Of a stretch of DNA of 64,000 nt, positions 1-7,284 are shown in pieces. The stretch lies in NCBI GenBank assembly GCA_003755025.1, contig RJVL01000002.1, forward strand, positions 186,001 to 250,000, read 5' to 3'. Numbering within the stretch: position 1 is the stretch's first letter; each line of letters opens with the position of its first letter. The notes under the pieces are model-generated. The model saw only the letters and a list, made by a program, of their open reading frames with translations. It was not told where the DNA came from and did no database searches. This DNA comes from Diaphorobacter nitroreducens. GTDB taxonomy: Bacteria; Pseudomonadota; Gammaproteobacteria; Burkholderiales; Burkholderiaceae_C. Made by a program: the position numbers and the translations under genes.

Positions 1-302
1 GGCAACTGGCTGTCGTGCTCGAAGCAGGTCACCTCGCGCCGCGTGAGGATGGCCGCCAGCCGTGGGTGCTGGCCTACGGCAAAACGCCGGCCCAGGGCGT
101 CGCTCACCAGCCCGGTGACGGCCACGGGGCGCAGGCGCTCCTCCTCCAGCCGCAGCAGGGCCACGGCCCCGCAGCCGAACTGCGTGCGCAGCAGGTCCAC
201 CAGGCGCTGCAGGCGCACGGCCTGGGGCAGTTCGGCCCCCAGGTCGGCGCACAGCAGCAGGGCGGAGGTGGCGGCCGCGGGCGACGCCTCAACAATGGTC
301 AT
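1..302 (-). CDS. norR: NorR, nitric oxide-responsive sigma-54 activator (N-terminal part only)
   Basis: The gene runs off the left edge of the window; about 100 N-terminal residues are present, reading MTIVEASPAAATSALLLCAD from an ATG at 302. The segment RLQRLVDLLRTQFGCGAVALL followed by VSDALGRRFAVGQHPRL strongly resembles the N-terminal GAF domain of NorR. In that family the GAF domain holds a non-haem iron that binds NO and relieves inhibition of the AAA+ domain, which then activates sigma-54 polymerase. The AAA+ and helix-turn-helix parts lie outside the window. It is divergent from norB with 273 bp between, the classic norR-norB layout. Family assignment rests on recalled sequence and context; only the GAF part can be seen. 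Confidence 0.88.
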   Translation of the reverse strand, partial: MTIVEASPAAATSALLLCADLGAELPQAVRLQRLVDLLRTQFGCGAVALLRLEEERLRPVAVTGLVSDALGRRFAVGQHPRLAAILTRREVTCFEHDSQL

Positions 303-316
303 AAAAACCCTTTAAA

Positions 317-329
317 GGTGTTTTTTACC
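317..329. promoter_or_regulatory. Putative NorR binding site 1 (GGT-N7-ACC)
   Basis: GGT at 317-319 and ACC at 327-329 are separated by exactly seven bases. This matches the GGT-N7-ACC inverted repeat described for NorR upstream of norA/norB in Ralstonia. It lies 66-78 bp upstream of the putative sigma-54 promoter, a normal enhancer position. Confidence 0.65.
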
Positions 330-341
330 CAAATTGACATG

Positions 342-354
342 GGTCTATTTTACC
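342..354. promoter_or_regulatory. Putative NorR binding site 2 (GGT-N7-ACC)
   Basis: GGT at 342-344 and ACC at 352-354 with a seven-base spacer, in the context GGGTCTATTTTACCC. It lies 25 bp downstream of site 1. A weaker GGT-N4-ACC at 361-370 may be a degenerate third site; several NorR promoters carry three. Confidence 0.65.
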
Positions 355-394
355 CACGATGGTGTAAACCCTTGATTTTTCATGGCAGAGCCGC

Positions 395-410
395 TGGCCC
401 AGGGATTGCG
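395..410 (+). promoter_or_regulatory. Putative sigma-54 (-24/-12) promoter of norB
   Basis: TGGCCCAGGGATTGCG has GG at 396-397 and GC at 408-409 with exactly ten bases between, matching the TGGCAC-N5-TTGC sigma-54 consensus and spacing. It lies downstream of both NorR-type sites and about 165 bp before the norB start. Transcription would begin near 420, leaving a leader of about 155 nt with no obvious small ORF. Confidence 0.65.
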
Positions 411-575
411 AGAGGGGAGGCATCTCTTACCGCGACTGTTCGACCATGCATCGTTACTCCCCCTCCCCCACGGTGTGCCGGGCCCGGCCCGCGCACCCTT
501 GCGAGGGCGCAAGGAAAGTCCCCCCACCCTTCGCCCCGCTGCACCGCTTGATAAACACAATGACGGAGGCCCAAC

Positions 576-2882
576 ATGGGTAAGTACGCCAAGTATTGGT
601 ACACGCTGATAGGCGTGTTGATTGTCACCTTCAGCCTGCTGGGCTTCTACGGCGCAGAGGTCTACCGCACCGCGCCGCCGATCCCGGGGCAGGTGCTGGT
701 GCAGGGCAGCGACAAGCCGCTCTACACCAAGGACGGCATCCTCGACGGCCAGACCGCCTGGCAGTCGGTGGGCGGCATGCAGCTCGGCTCCATCCTGGGC
801 CACGGTGCCTACCAGGCGCCCGACTGGACGGCCGACTGGCTGCACCGCGAGCTGACAACCTGGCTCGAACTGGCCGCGCAGAAGGACCATGGCAAGGCGT
901 TTGCCGATCTGGACGTGGGCCAGCAGGCAGTGCTGCGTGACCGGCTCAAGACCGAGTACCGCACCAACACCTACGACAAGGCCAAGGACACGATGGTGAT
1001 CTCGCCGCTGCGCGCCGAGGCCATCGCCATGACCGCCCAGTACTACGACAAGCTGTTCAGCAACGACCCCTCGTTGCAGAAGACGCGCGAGAGCTACGCC
1101 ATGAAGGAGAACACCCTGCCCAGCGCCGAGCGCCGCGCGCAGATGGCCGGCTTCTTCTTCTGGACCTCCTGGGCCGCCTCCACCGAGCGTCCCGCCGACA
1201 ACGGCGGCACCGGCGCCAGCTACACCAACAACTGGCCCCATGAGCCCCTCGTCGGCAACCAGCCCACCGGTGAGAACCTGGTCTGGTCGGTGATGAGCGT
1301 GGTGGTCATGATGGCCGGCGTGGGCTTCCTCGTGTGGGGCTGGGCCTTCCTGCGCAAGCACGACGAGCAGGACCCCACCCCTCCCCAGCACGACCCGCTG
1401 TCCCGCGTGGCCCTGACGCCTTCGCAGCGCGCCCTGGGCAAGTACCTGTTCCTGGTGGTGGCGCTGTTCACCGCACAGGTGCTGCTGGGTGGTTTCACCG
1501 CGCACTACACGGTGGAAGGCCAGACGTTCTACGGCGTGGAAATCTCCCAGTACCTGCCCTACTCGCTGGTGCGTACGTGGCACTTGCAGGCCGCACTGTT
1601 CTGGATCGCCACCGGCTTCCTCGCCGCAGGCCTGTTCCTTGCGCCCGTGATCAACGGCGGCAAGGATCCCAAGTACCAGAAGCTCGGCGTGGACGTACTG
1701 TTCTGGGCACTGGTCGTGGTCTGCGTGGGCTCGTTCATCGGCAACTACTTTGCCATCGCGCAGATCATGCCGGCCGAGTGGAACTTCTGGTTGGGCCACC
1801 AGGGCTATGAGTACGTGGACCTGGGCCGCCTCTGGCAGATCGGCAAGTTCGCCGGCATCGCCTTCTGGCTGGTGCTGATGGCCCGCGCCATCTTCCCCGC
1901 CCTGCTGGCCCCCAACGGCCAGGACAAGAACCTGCTGGCACTGCTGACCTCCTCGGTGGTGTGTATCGGCCTGTTCTACGGCACCGGCCTGTTCTACGGC
2001 GAGCGCACCCACATCTCGGTGATGGAGTACTGGCGCTGGTGGGTGGTGCACCTGTGGGTGGAAGGCTTCTTTGAAGTGTTCGCCACCACGGCACTGGCCT
2101 TCATCTTCTCGACCCTGGGCCTGGTGTCCTACCGCATGGCCACGGCTGCCAGCCTGGCATCTGCCTCGCTGTTCATGCTGGGCGGCGTGCCCGGTACCTT
2201 CCACCACCTGTACTTCTCGGGCACCACCACTCCGGTGATGGCCGTGGGTGCCTCCTTCAGCGCGCTGGAAGTGGTGCCGCTGGTGGTGCTGGGCCATGAA
2301 GCCTGGGAGCACTGGAGCCTGCAGCACAAGGCCACCTGGATGAAGAACCTGAAGTGGCCGCTGATGTGCTTCGTCGCCGTGGCCTTCTGGAACATGCTGG
2401 GCGCCGGTGTGTTCGGCTTCATGATCAACCCGCCGATCTCGCTGTACTACATCCAGGGTCTGAACACCACGCCGGTGCACGCCCACGCCGCACTGTTCGG
2501 GGTGTATGGCTTCCTGGCCCTGGGCTTCACGCTGCTGGTGCTGCGCTACGTGCGTCCCCAGATGGTGTTCAACGAGCGCCTGATGAAGACCGGCTTCTGG
2601 TGGCTCAACGCCGGCCTGGTGCTGATGATCGCGACCAGCCTGCTGCCGATCGGCCTGTTCCAGTTCCACGCCAGCGTGGCCCACGGCACGTGGTACGCCC
2701 GCAGTGAGGAATTCCTGCAGCAGCCGTTCCTGGAGACCCTGCGCTGGGTGCGTACCTTCGGTGACCTGGTGTTCATCACCGGCGCCCTGTGCGTGACCTG
2801 GCAGGTGGTGAGCGGCGTGCTGTTCGCCCCCCGCGCCCCGGCCGCCCCGAGCACCGGAGCCCTGGCAGGCGCCAACCGCTGA
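576..2882 (+). CDS. norB: Quinol-dependent nitric oxide reductase (qNor)
   Basis: A 768-residue inner-membrane haem-copper-family enzyme that reduces two NO to N2O with electrons from quinol. The length fits single-subunit qNor, whose N-terminal extension replaces the NorC cytochrome subunit. An N-terminal membrane anchor (about residues 7-27) is followed by a periplasmic domain and about 13 further helices from residue 230. Likely haem and FeB ligands are visible: RTWHLQAALFW (about 332), HLWVEGFFEVF (about 491), TFHHLYFSG (about 542) and HAHAALFG (about 631). The start is the ATG after ACGGAGG. It is preceded by a sigma-54 promoter and NorR-type sites and followed 74 bp later by a hemerythrin gene, so expression probably responds to NO. 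It may serve detoxification or the NO step of denitrification. Confidence 0.95.
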   Translation: MGKYAKYWYTLIGVLIVTFSLLGFYGAEVYRTAPPIPGQVLVQGSDKPLYTKDGILDGQTAWQSVGGMQLGSILGHGAYQAPDWTADWLHRELTTWLELAAQKDHGKAFADLDVGQQAVLRDRLKTEYRTNTYDKAKDTMVISPLRAEAIAMTAQYYDKLFSNDPSLQKTRESYAMKENTLPSAERRAQMAGFFFWTSWAASTERPADNGGTGASYTNNWPHEPLVGNQPTGENLVWSVMSVVVMMAGVGFLVWGWAFLRKHDEQDPTPPQHDPLSRVALTPSQRALGKYLFLVVALFTAQVLLGGFTAHYTVEGQTFYGVEISQYLPYSLVRTWHLQAALFWIATGFLAAGLFLAPVINGGKDPKYQKLGVDVLFWALVVVCVGSFIGNYFAIAQIMPAEWNFWLGHQGYEYVDLGRLWQIGKFAGIAFWLVLMARAIFPALLAPNGQDKNLLALLTSSVVCIGLFYGTGLFYGERTHISVMEYWRWWVVHLWVEGFFEVFATTALAFIFSTLGLVSYRMATAASLASASLFMLGGVPGTFHHLYFSGTTTPVMAVGASFSALEVVPLVVLGHEAWEHWSLQHKATWMKNLKWPLMCFVAVAFWNMLGAGVFGFMINPPISLYYIQGLNTTPVHAHAALFGVYGFLALGFTLLVLRYVRPQMVFNERLMKTGFWWLNAGLVLMIATSLLPIGLFQFHASVAHGTWYARSEEFLQQPFLETLRWVRTFGDLVFITGALCVTWQVVSGVLFAPRAPAAPSTGALAGANR

Positions 2883-2956
2883 CGCACCGCGGATACCGGG
2901 TGCGCCGCCCCGCGCGGCGCGCCCGGTCCCGCCCTCGGACCTTTTGAAGAACCGCC

Positions 2957-3382
2957 ATGAACATCGACCGCTTCAAGCACGAGCACCGGGACATCCTGGG
3001 CCAGATCGCCACCCTGCGCCAGCTGGCACACAGCGGCGTGGAGCACAACGCGACGGCGATTGCACAGGGCATCGTGGCCATGAGTTCCACCATCAAGCTG
3101 CACCTGGCCGTCGAGGACCGCCTGTTGTACCCCGCACTGCGCCAGGGCGCCGACGCGGAACTGGCACGCCTGGGCGAGCAGTTCCAGCGCGAGATGGGCG
3201 CGATTGCCGCGGCGTACATGGACTTCGCACGGCGCTGGAACACGCCGGAGCGCGTGCGCACCGACGCCGAGGGTTTCCGTGCAGATGCCAACACCGTGCT
3301 GCGCCATGTGTACGAACGCATGCAGCGCGAAAACCGCGACTTCTACCCGCGCATCGAGGCCGAGGAGGCCCTGGCGCATTAA
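2957..3382 (+). CDS. Hemerythrin HHE-domain protein
   Basis: A 141-residue soluble protein with the HHE cation-binding fold. Candidate di-iron ligands are His in KHEHRDI (residues 8-11), His and Glu in KLHLAVEDRLLYP (about 48-60), His in RHVYERM (about 116) and Glu in ENRDFYP. A single-domain hemerythrin directly after a NorR-controlled norB suggests NO or O2 binding, or repair of nitrosatively damaged iron centres, as proposed for YtfE/DnrN-type proteins. It lacks the extra N-terminal domain of YtfE, so a repair role is only an inference. It is probably cotranscribed with norB and ends before a strong terminator at 3481-3507. Confidence 0.82.
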   Translation: MNIDRFKHEHRDILGQIATLRQLAHSGVEHNATAIAQGIVAMSSTIKLHLAVEDRLLYPALRQGADAELARLGEQFQREMGAIAAAYMDFARRWNTPERVRTDAEGFRADANTVLRHVYERMQRENRDFYPRIEAEEALAH

Positions 3383-3391
3383 GGTTCGCTC

Positions 3392-3428
3392 TATTTTTCA
3401 TAGCTGTTAGCGCTTACCTGTAGAGCAC
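3392..3428 (+). repeat. Dispersed AGCGCTT repeat, copy 1
   Basis: Contains CATAGCTGTTAGCGCTTACC. It lies 10 bp after the hemerythrin stop, in the same direction as that gene, and has lost most of its right half. Confidence 0.7.
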
Positions 3429-3480
3429 TGCAGCTCGAAAACGTTTCCATCGGCAAGGCCTTAGGGGCACCTTGCTTTTC

Positions 3481-3507
3481 AGCCGGCCTTGTGCCGGCTT
3501 TTTTTTT
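3481..3507 (+). terminator. Rho-independent terminator after norB-hemerythrin
   Basis: AGCCGGC (3481-3487) pairs with GCCGGCT (3493-3499) around a five-base loop, followed by nine T. It ends the norB-hemerythrin unit. Confidence 0.9.
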
Positions 3508-3659
3508 GCGCCGCGCGGGCCCCTCCGCGGCTGCCGGCGGGCTTGTCGTTTTTCTGGGGCGATCGCCCGCACAATCACTGCCGTGATGTAACGTCTGCCT
3601 ACATTTGCACGGGTACCGCGTCCACGCGCCCCTGGCATCGACCCACCACCACGCCGCAC

Positions 3660-6600
3660 ATGATGCACCCCGCCCACCGCCAGGAGTTCCGCCAGTCCCT
3701 CATCTGGTTCGCTGTGCTGCTGGTCAGCCTGTGGCTGTTGAAGACCCTGCCCGCGCCAGACGCCGCGCGCGGCATGGCGGGCTACTTGCCGCTGCACACC
3801 GCGATGGAGGTCGTGTCCATCGGCGTGGCGGCAATGGTGTTCAGCATCAGCTGGGCCACGCAAAGGTACCGGCCCAACGGGCGGGTGCTGGTCCTCGGCC
3901 TGGGGCTGCTGGGCGTGGCGGTGCTGGACCTGACCCACAGCCTGTCCTACGCCGGCATGCCGGACTTCGTGACCCCCAGCGACCCGGAAAAGGCCATCAA
4001 CTTTTGGCTGGCCGCGCGCGCGCTGGCGGCGCTGGCCCTGCTGTGGGCCGCGTTATGGCCCCACCGCTGGAATGAATGGCTGGGCCGCCGCTCACGCTAC
4101 GCGGGGCTGTTGTGGGTGGCGTTGCTGGTGGGCGCGGTGCACTTTGTGCTACTGGGGCATCCGCAGTGGCTGCCCCGCACCTTCACGCCCGAGGCAGGGC
4201 TCACGCCCTTCAAGGTCCGTTTCGAATACGCGCTGGCAACCGCGTACGTGCTGGCGGGCGTGGGCTTTCTCACGCAACTGCGCCATGCGCGGGAGTTCGG
4301 CCTGTCGCACCTGGCGCTGGCATCGTTCACCATGGCCATGAGCGAGATCTTCTTCACGCTCTACGCCAACGTGACCGATGTGTACAACGTCGCCGGCCAC
4401 TTCTACAAAATCCTGGCCTATGGCTTCCTGTACCGCGGCCTGTTCGTGGAAACGGTGCAGATCCCGTACCTGGACCTGCGCGCCGCCGAGGCCCGGCAGC
4501 GCGCCACGCTGAACACGCTGCCCGACCTGCTGTTCGAGGTGGACCGCAAGGGGGCCTACCTCGCGGTGCACGCCAACGAGACCAGCAAGCTCATGACCCC
4601 GCTGCCCCAGTTGCTGGGAAAAACGCTGGACGAGGCGCTGCCGCCGGCGGCGGCCGCGCAGTGTTTCGAGGCACTGGCGGAGGCTGAACGCACGGGCATG
4701 AGCCGCGGCCAGCGCATCACGTTGCCGCTGCCCCTCGGCGAGCGGCATTTCGAGCTGTCCGTCTCCCGCAAATCCGCGGTCGCGGGCCAGCCCGACACCT
4801 TCCTGATGCTGTCGCGCGACATCACGCCCACCGTGGAGAACGAGGAGCGCATTCGCTCCGAGGCCGGCCTGAACGCCGCCCTGCTGGACCTGCAGCAGCA
4901 CGACATCCACCAGCCCGAGGCAGACCTGCTGCGCCGCGGCCTGGCGCATGCCCAGACCCTGACCGGCAGCGCGCTGGCCGTGCTGTACTTCGTGCACGAC
5001 GACGCACGCGGCACCTCGCTGGCCGCCTGCTCGCACGAGAACGCCCCGCCCGACATGCCGCCGTGGGAAACCGCCCTGCGCGAACGCCGCGCCGTGGTGA
5101 CGAACGCGCCGCACGATGCGGCGGCTGGGAGCGCACCGGGCGGCGCGACGGCCCGCTGGGCTTGCGTGCCCGTAGTGGAAGGCGGCAGGCCGCGCCTGCT
5201 GCTGGGCGTGGCCGGCAAGGCGCAGGACTATCACCCACGCGACGCACAGGCGCTGCAGACCGTGGCCGACGCCCTCTGGAAGCACACGGCCCAGCGCCGC
5301 CAGGAGGCCGTCATCCACCGCCTGTCGGAGGCGCTGGACCAGAGCCCCAGTCCGGTGGTCATCACCGACATCGACGCCAGCATCGTCTACGTCAACAAGG
5401 CCTTCAGCGAAGTCAGCGGCTACGGCGCACAAGAGGTGCTGGGCCGCAACCCGCGCGTGCTGCAGTCGGGACTGACGCCGCGGACCACCTATGCCGATAT
5501 GTGGACCAAGCTGCCGCGCGGCCTGCCCTGGCAGGGCGAACTCATTAACCGCCGCAAGAACGGACAGGTCTACACGGAAAACGCCTCGCTTTACCCCGTT
5601 CGCGACGTGTTCGGCGAAGTGACGCATTACGTCGCGCACATGGAGGACATCACGCAGCGGCGCGAGGCGGAGGAGCGCATCCGCGCGCTCTCCAACTACG
5701 ACACGCTGACCGGCCTGCTCAACAAGAAAGCCTTCGACGAACAGTTGACGCAAGCCATCGACCGCGCCGACGCAAGCCACGAACGGGTGTCGGTGCTGTG
5801 GTTCGACCTGGACAACTTCAAGCTGGTGAACGAAACCCTGGGCCACGCGGCCGGTGACGAACTGCTGTTGGAGATGGGCAACCGGCTGCGCGCCTGCCTC
5901 GCGCCGCACATTCCCGTGGCGCGCTATTCGGGCGATGCGTTCACGGCCATCGTGCCCCTGGCGGACCAGGCGGCGGTGGCGCTGCTGGCGCAGGATGCGC
6001 TGGCGCAGCTGCAGACCACGCTGCAGATCCACGGCCATGCCGTTTCGGTCAGCGCGTCGGCCGGCATCGCCGTCTACCCCGACGACGCGCGCACCGCCAG
6101 CACCTTGGCGTCCGCCGCGGAAGTGGCGATGTACCGCGTCAAGCAGGACGGGCGCAACGGGCTGCGCTTCTTCGCACCCGAGATGCAGGCGCACACGCAG
6201 CGTTCGCTGGAGCTGGCCGCTGGCCTCAAGGACGCGGCGCACCGCGGCGAGTTGTTCCTGGTGTTCCAACCCCAGCGCACGCTGGGCAGCGGCGCGCTGG
6301 CGGGCGCCGAGGCGCTGCTGCGCTGGCGCCATCCGCGCTGGGGGCTGGTGTCTCCGGCCGAGTTCATCCCGATCGCCGAACAAAGCGGCTCCATCGTGGC
6401 CATCGATTTCTGGGTGGTGGAGCAGGTGGCGCAGCAGTTGCGCGCCTGGGATGCCGCGGGCCTGCCGCCGCTGGTGGTGGCGGTGAACGTATCGGCTGCG
6501 CAGTTCGCGCGGCCGCACTTCGTCGAGGAGCTGGTGCGCATCCTGCAACGCATGGACATTTCACCCCAGCGCATCGAGGTGGAGCTGACCGAGGCCGTCG

Positions 6601-6989
6601 CGCTGAAGAACCCCGAGCAGGCCGAGACCACCATCCGCCGCCTGCATGAGGTGGGCTTTCGCGTGGCGCTGGACGACTTCGGCACGGGCTATTCCTCCAT
6701 GAGCTACCTCAAGCGCTACGCCATCGACAAGCTCAAGATCGACCAGTCCTTCGTGCGCGAACTCGCCCACCAGGCCAGCGACCAGGCCATCGTGACGGCC
6801 ATCATCAAGATGGCCCACAGCCTGCGCATGGCCACCATTGCCGAAGGCGTGGAGACGGCCGAGCAGGCCGCGTTGCTGCAGGCCTGCGGCTGCGACGAAA
6901 TGCAAGGCTACTGGTACAGCCGGCCGCTGGAGCCCGCCGCGTTCGAGGCCTTTGTGCGCAATGCGCAGGCTGGCGTCGAGTTGGCCTGA
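3660..6989 (+). CDS. Membrane MASE3-PAS-GAF-PAS-GGDEF-EAL cyclic-di-GMP protein
   Basis: The frame is open from 3489, but the first credible start is the ATG-ATG pair at 3660, giving 1109 residues. An N-terminal MASE3-type membrane sensor (about 10-240; LDLTHSLSYAGMPDF) precedes a PAS domain (about 275-395), a GAF-like region (about 404-550), a second PAS (about 556-670), GGDEF (about 677-840) and EAL (about 847-1105). The GGDEF signature has become RYSGDAF (755-761), so cyclase activity is doubtful. The EAL domain keeps EALLRW (884), NVSAAQF, ELTEA, DDFGTGYSS, KLKIDQSF and AEGVET, as in active phosphodiesterases. I infer a phosphodiesterase whose GGDEF domain may only sense GTP. The preceding terminator suggests its own promoter. 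Confidence 0.9.
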   Translation: MMHPAHRQEFRQSLIWFAVLLVSLWLLKTLPAPDAARGMAGYLPLHTAMEVVSIGVAAMVFSISWATQRYRPNGRVLVLGLGLLGVAVLDLTHSLSYAGMPDFVTPSDPEKAINFWLAARALAALALLWAALWPHRWNEWLGRRSRYAGLLWVALLVGAVHFVLLGHPQWLPRTFTPEAGLTPFKVRFEYALATAYVLAGVGFLTQLRHAREFGLSHLALASFTMAMSEIFFTLYANVTDVYNVAGHFYKILAYGFLYRGLFVETVQIPYLDLRAAEARQRATLNTLPDLLFEVDRKGAYLAVHANETSKLMTPLPQLLGKTLDEALPPAAAAQCFEALAEAERTGMSRGQRITLPLPLGERHFELSVSRKSAVAGQPDTFLMLSRDITPTVENEERIRSEAGLNAALLDLQQHDIHQPEADLLRRGLAHAQTLTGSALAVLYFVHDDARGTSLAACSHENAPPDMPPWETALRERRAVVTNAPHDAAAGSAPGGATARWACVPVVEGGRPRLLLGVAGKAQDYHPRDAQALQTVADALWKHTAQRRQEAVIHRLSEALDQSPSPVVITDIDASIVYVNKAFSEVSGYGAQEVLGRNPRVLQSGLTPRTTYADMWTKLPRGLPWQGELINRRKNGQVYTENASLYPVRDVFGEVTHYVAHMEDITQRREAEERIRALSNYDTLTGLLNKKAFDEQLTQAIDRADASHERVSVLWFDLDNFKLVNETLGHAAGDELLLEMGNRLRACLAPHIPVARYSGDAFTAIVPLADQAAVALLAQDALAQLQTTLQIHGHAVSVSASAGIAVYPDDARTASTLASAAEVAMYRVKQDGRNGLRFFAPEMQAHTQRSLELAAGLKDAAHRGELFLVFQPQRTLGSGALAGAEALLRWRHPRWGLVSPAEFIPIAEQSGSIVAIDFWVVEQVAQQLRAWDAAGLPPLVVAVNVSAAQFARPHFVEELVRILQRMDISPQRIEVELTEAVALKNPEQAETTIRRLHEVGFRVALDDFGTGYSSMSYLKRYAIDKLKIDQSFVRELAHQASDQAIVTAIIKMAHSLRMATIAEGVETAEQAALLQACGCDEMQGYWYSRPLEPAAFEAFVRNAQAGVELA

Positions 6990-7021
6990 CACGCGTCGCG
7001 CCGCACGCAACCCGGTTGCTA

Positions 7022-7080
7022 CTGTTTTAATAGCTTCCAGCGCTTACCCCTCCAGCGCCAGAAGGCCAAAAGGCGTCAAA
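7022..7080 (+). repeat. Dispersed AGCGCTT repeat, copy 2
   Basis: TTAATAGCTTCCAGCGCTTA, then a degenerate right arm (CCAGCGCCAGAAGGCC). It lies 33 bp downstream of the GGDEF-EAL stop and in the same direction. Confidence 0.7.
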
Positions 7081-7223
7081 CCCTCCACGGCGCCCCGATC
7101 CCCCGCCCAGCCTCTCGGGCGCGGGCCTGCTGCGGCCCCACCCCGTGGCACGCGGGCCACAAGCCGCGCACCGCACCCCCCCTCTGCACAGGCCCTTTTC
7201 TGCCCTGCGGTTTGTGCCTGATC

Positions 7224-7239
7224 AAACTACCTATAGTGT
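7224..7239. promoter_or_regulatory. NrdR box 1 upstream of nrdD
   Basis: AAACTACCTATAGTGT agrees with the NrdR box ACACWATATATWGTGT at 13 of 16 positions; the right half is perfect. It pairs with a second box starting 32 bp downstream, about three helical turns, the usual arrangement for NrdR repressor pairs. Confidence 0.75.
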
Positions 7240-7255
7240 TTGATAGGTATGGTGA

Positions 7256-7271
7256 ACACTATATGTAGTGT
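7256..7271. promoter_or_regulatory. NrdR box 2 upstream of nrdD
   Basis: ACACTATATGTAGTGT is a near-perfect NrdR box ending 13 bp before the nrdD ATG. Its overlap with upstream in-frame start codons (TTG 7240, ATG 7249) supports 7285 as the real start. Confidence 0.85.
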
Positions 7272-7284
7272 TTTAAGGGTTGCC

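Noticed and set aside
345-2684. Long open frame on the strand opposite norB (779 codons)
   Set aside because: It is antisense to a well-supported qNor gene. The translation is rich in His, Gln, Gly and Arg without any domain, as expected for GC-rich shadow frames. The same applies to long antisense frames at 4149-6548, 7273-9249, 11304-13325, 18856-20748 and 40948-43515.
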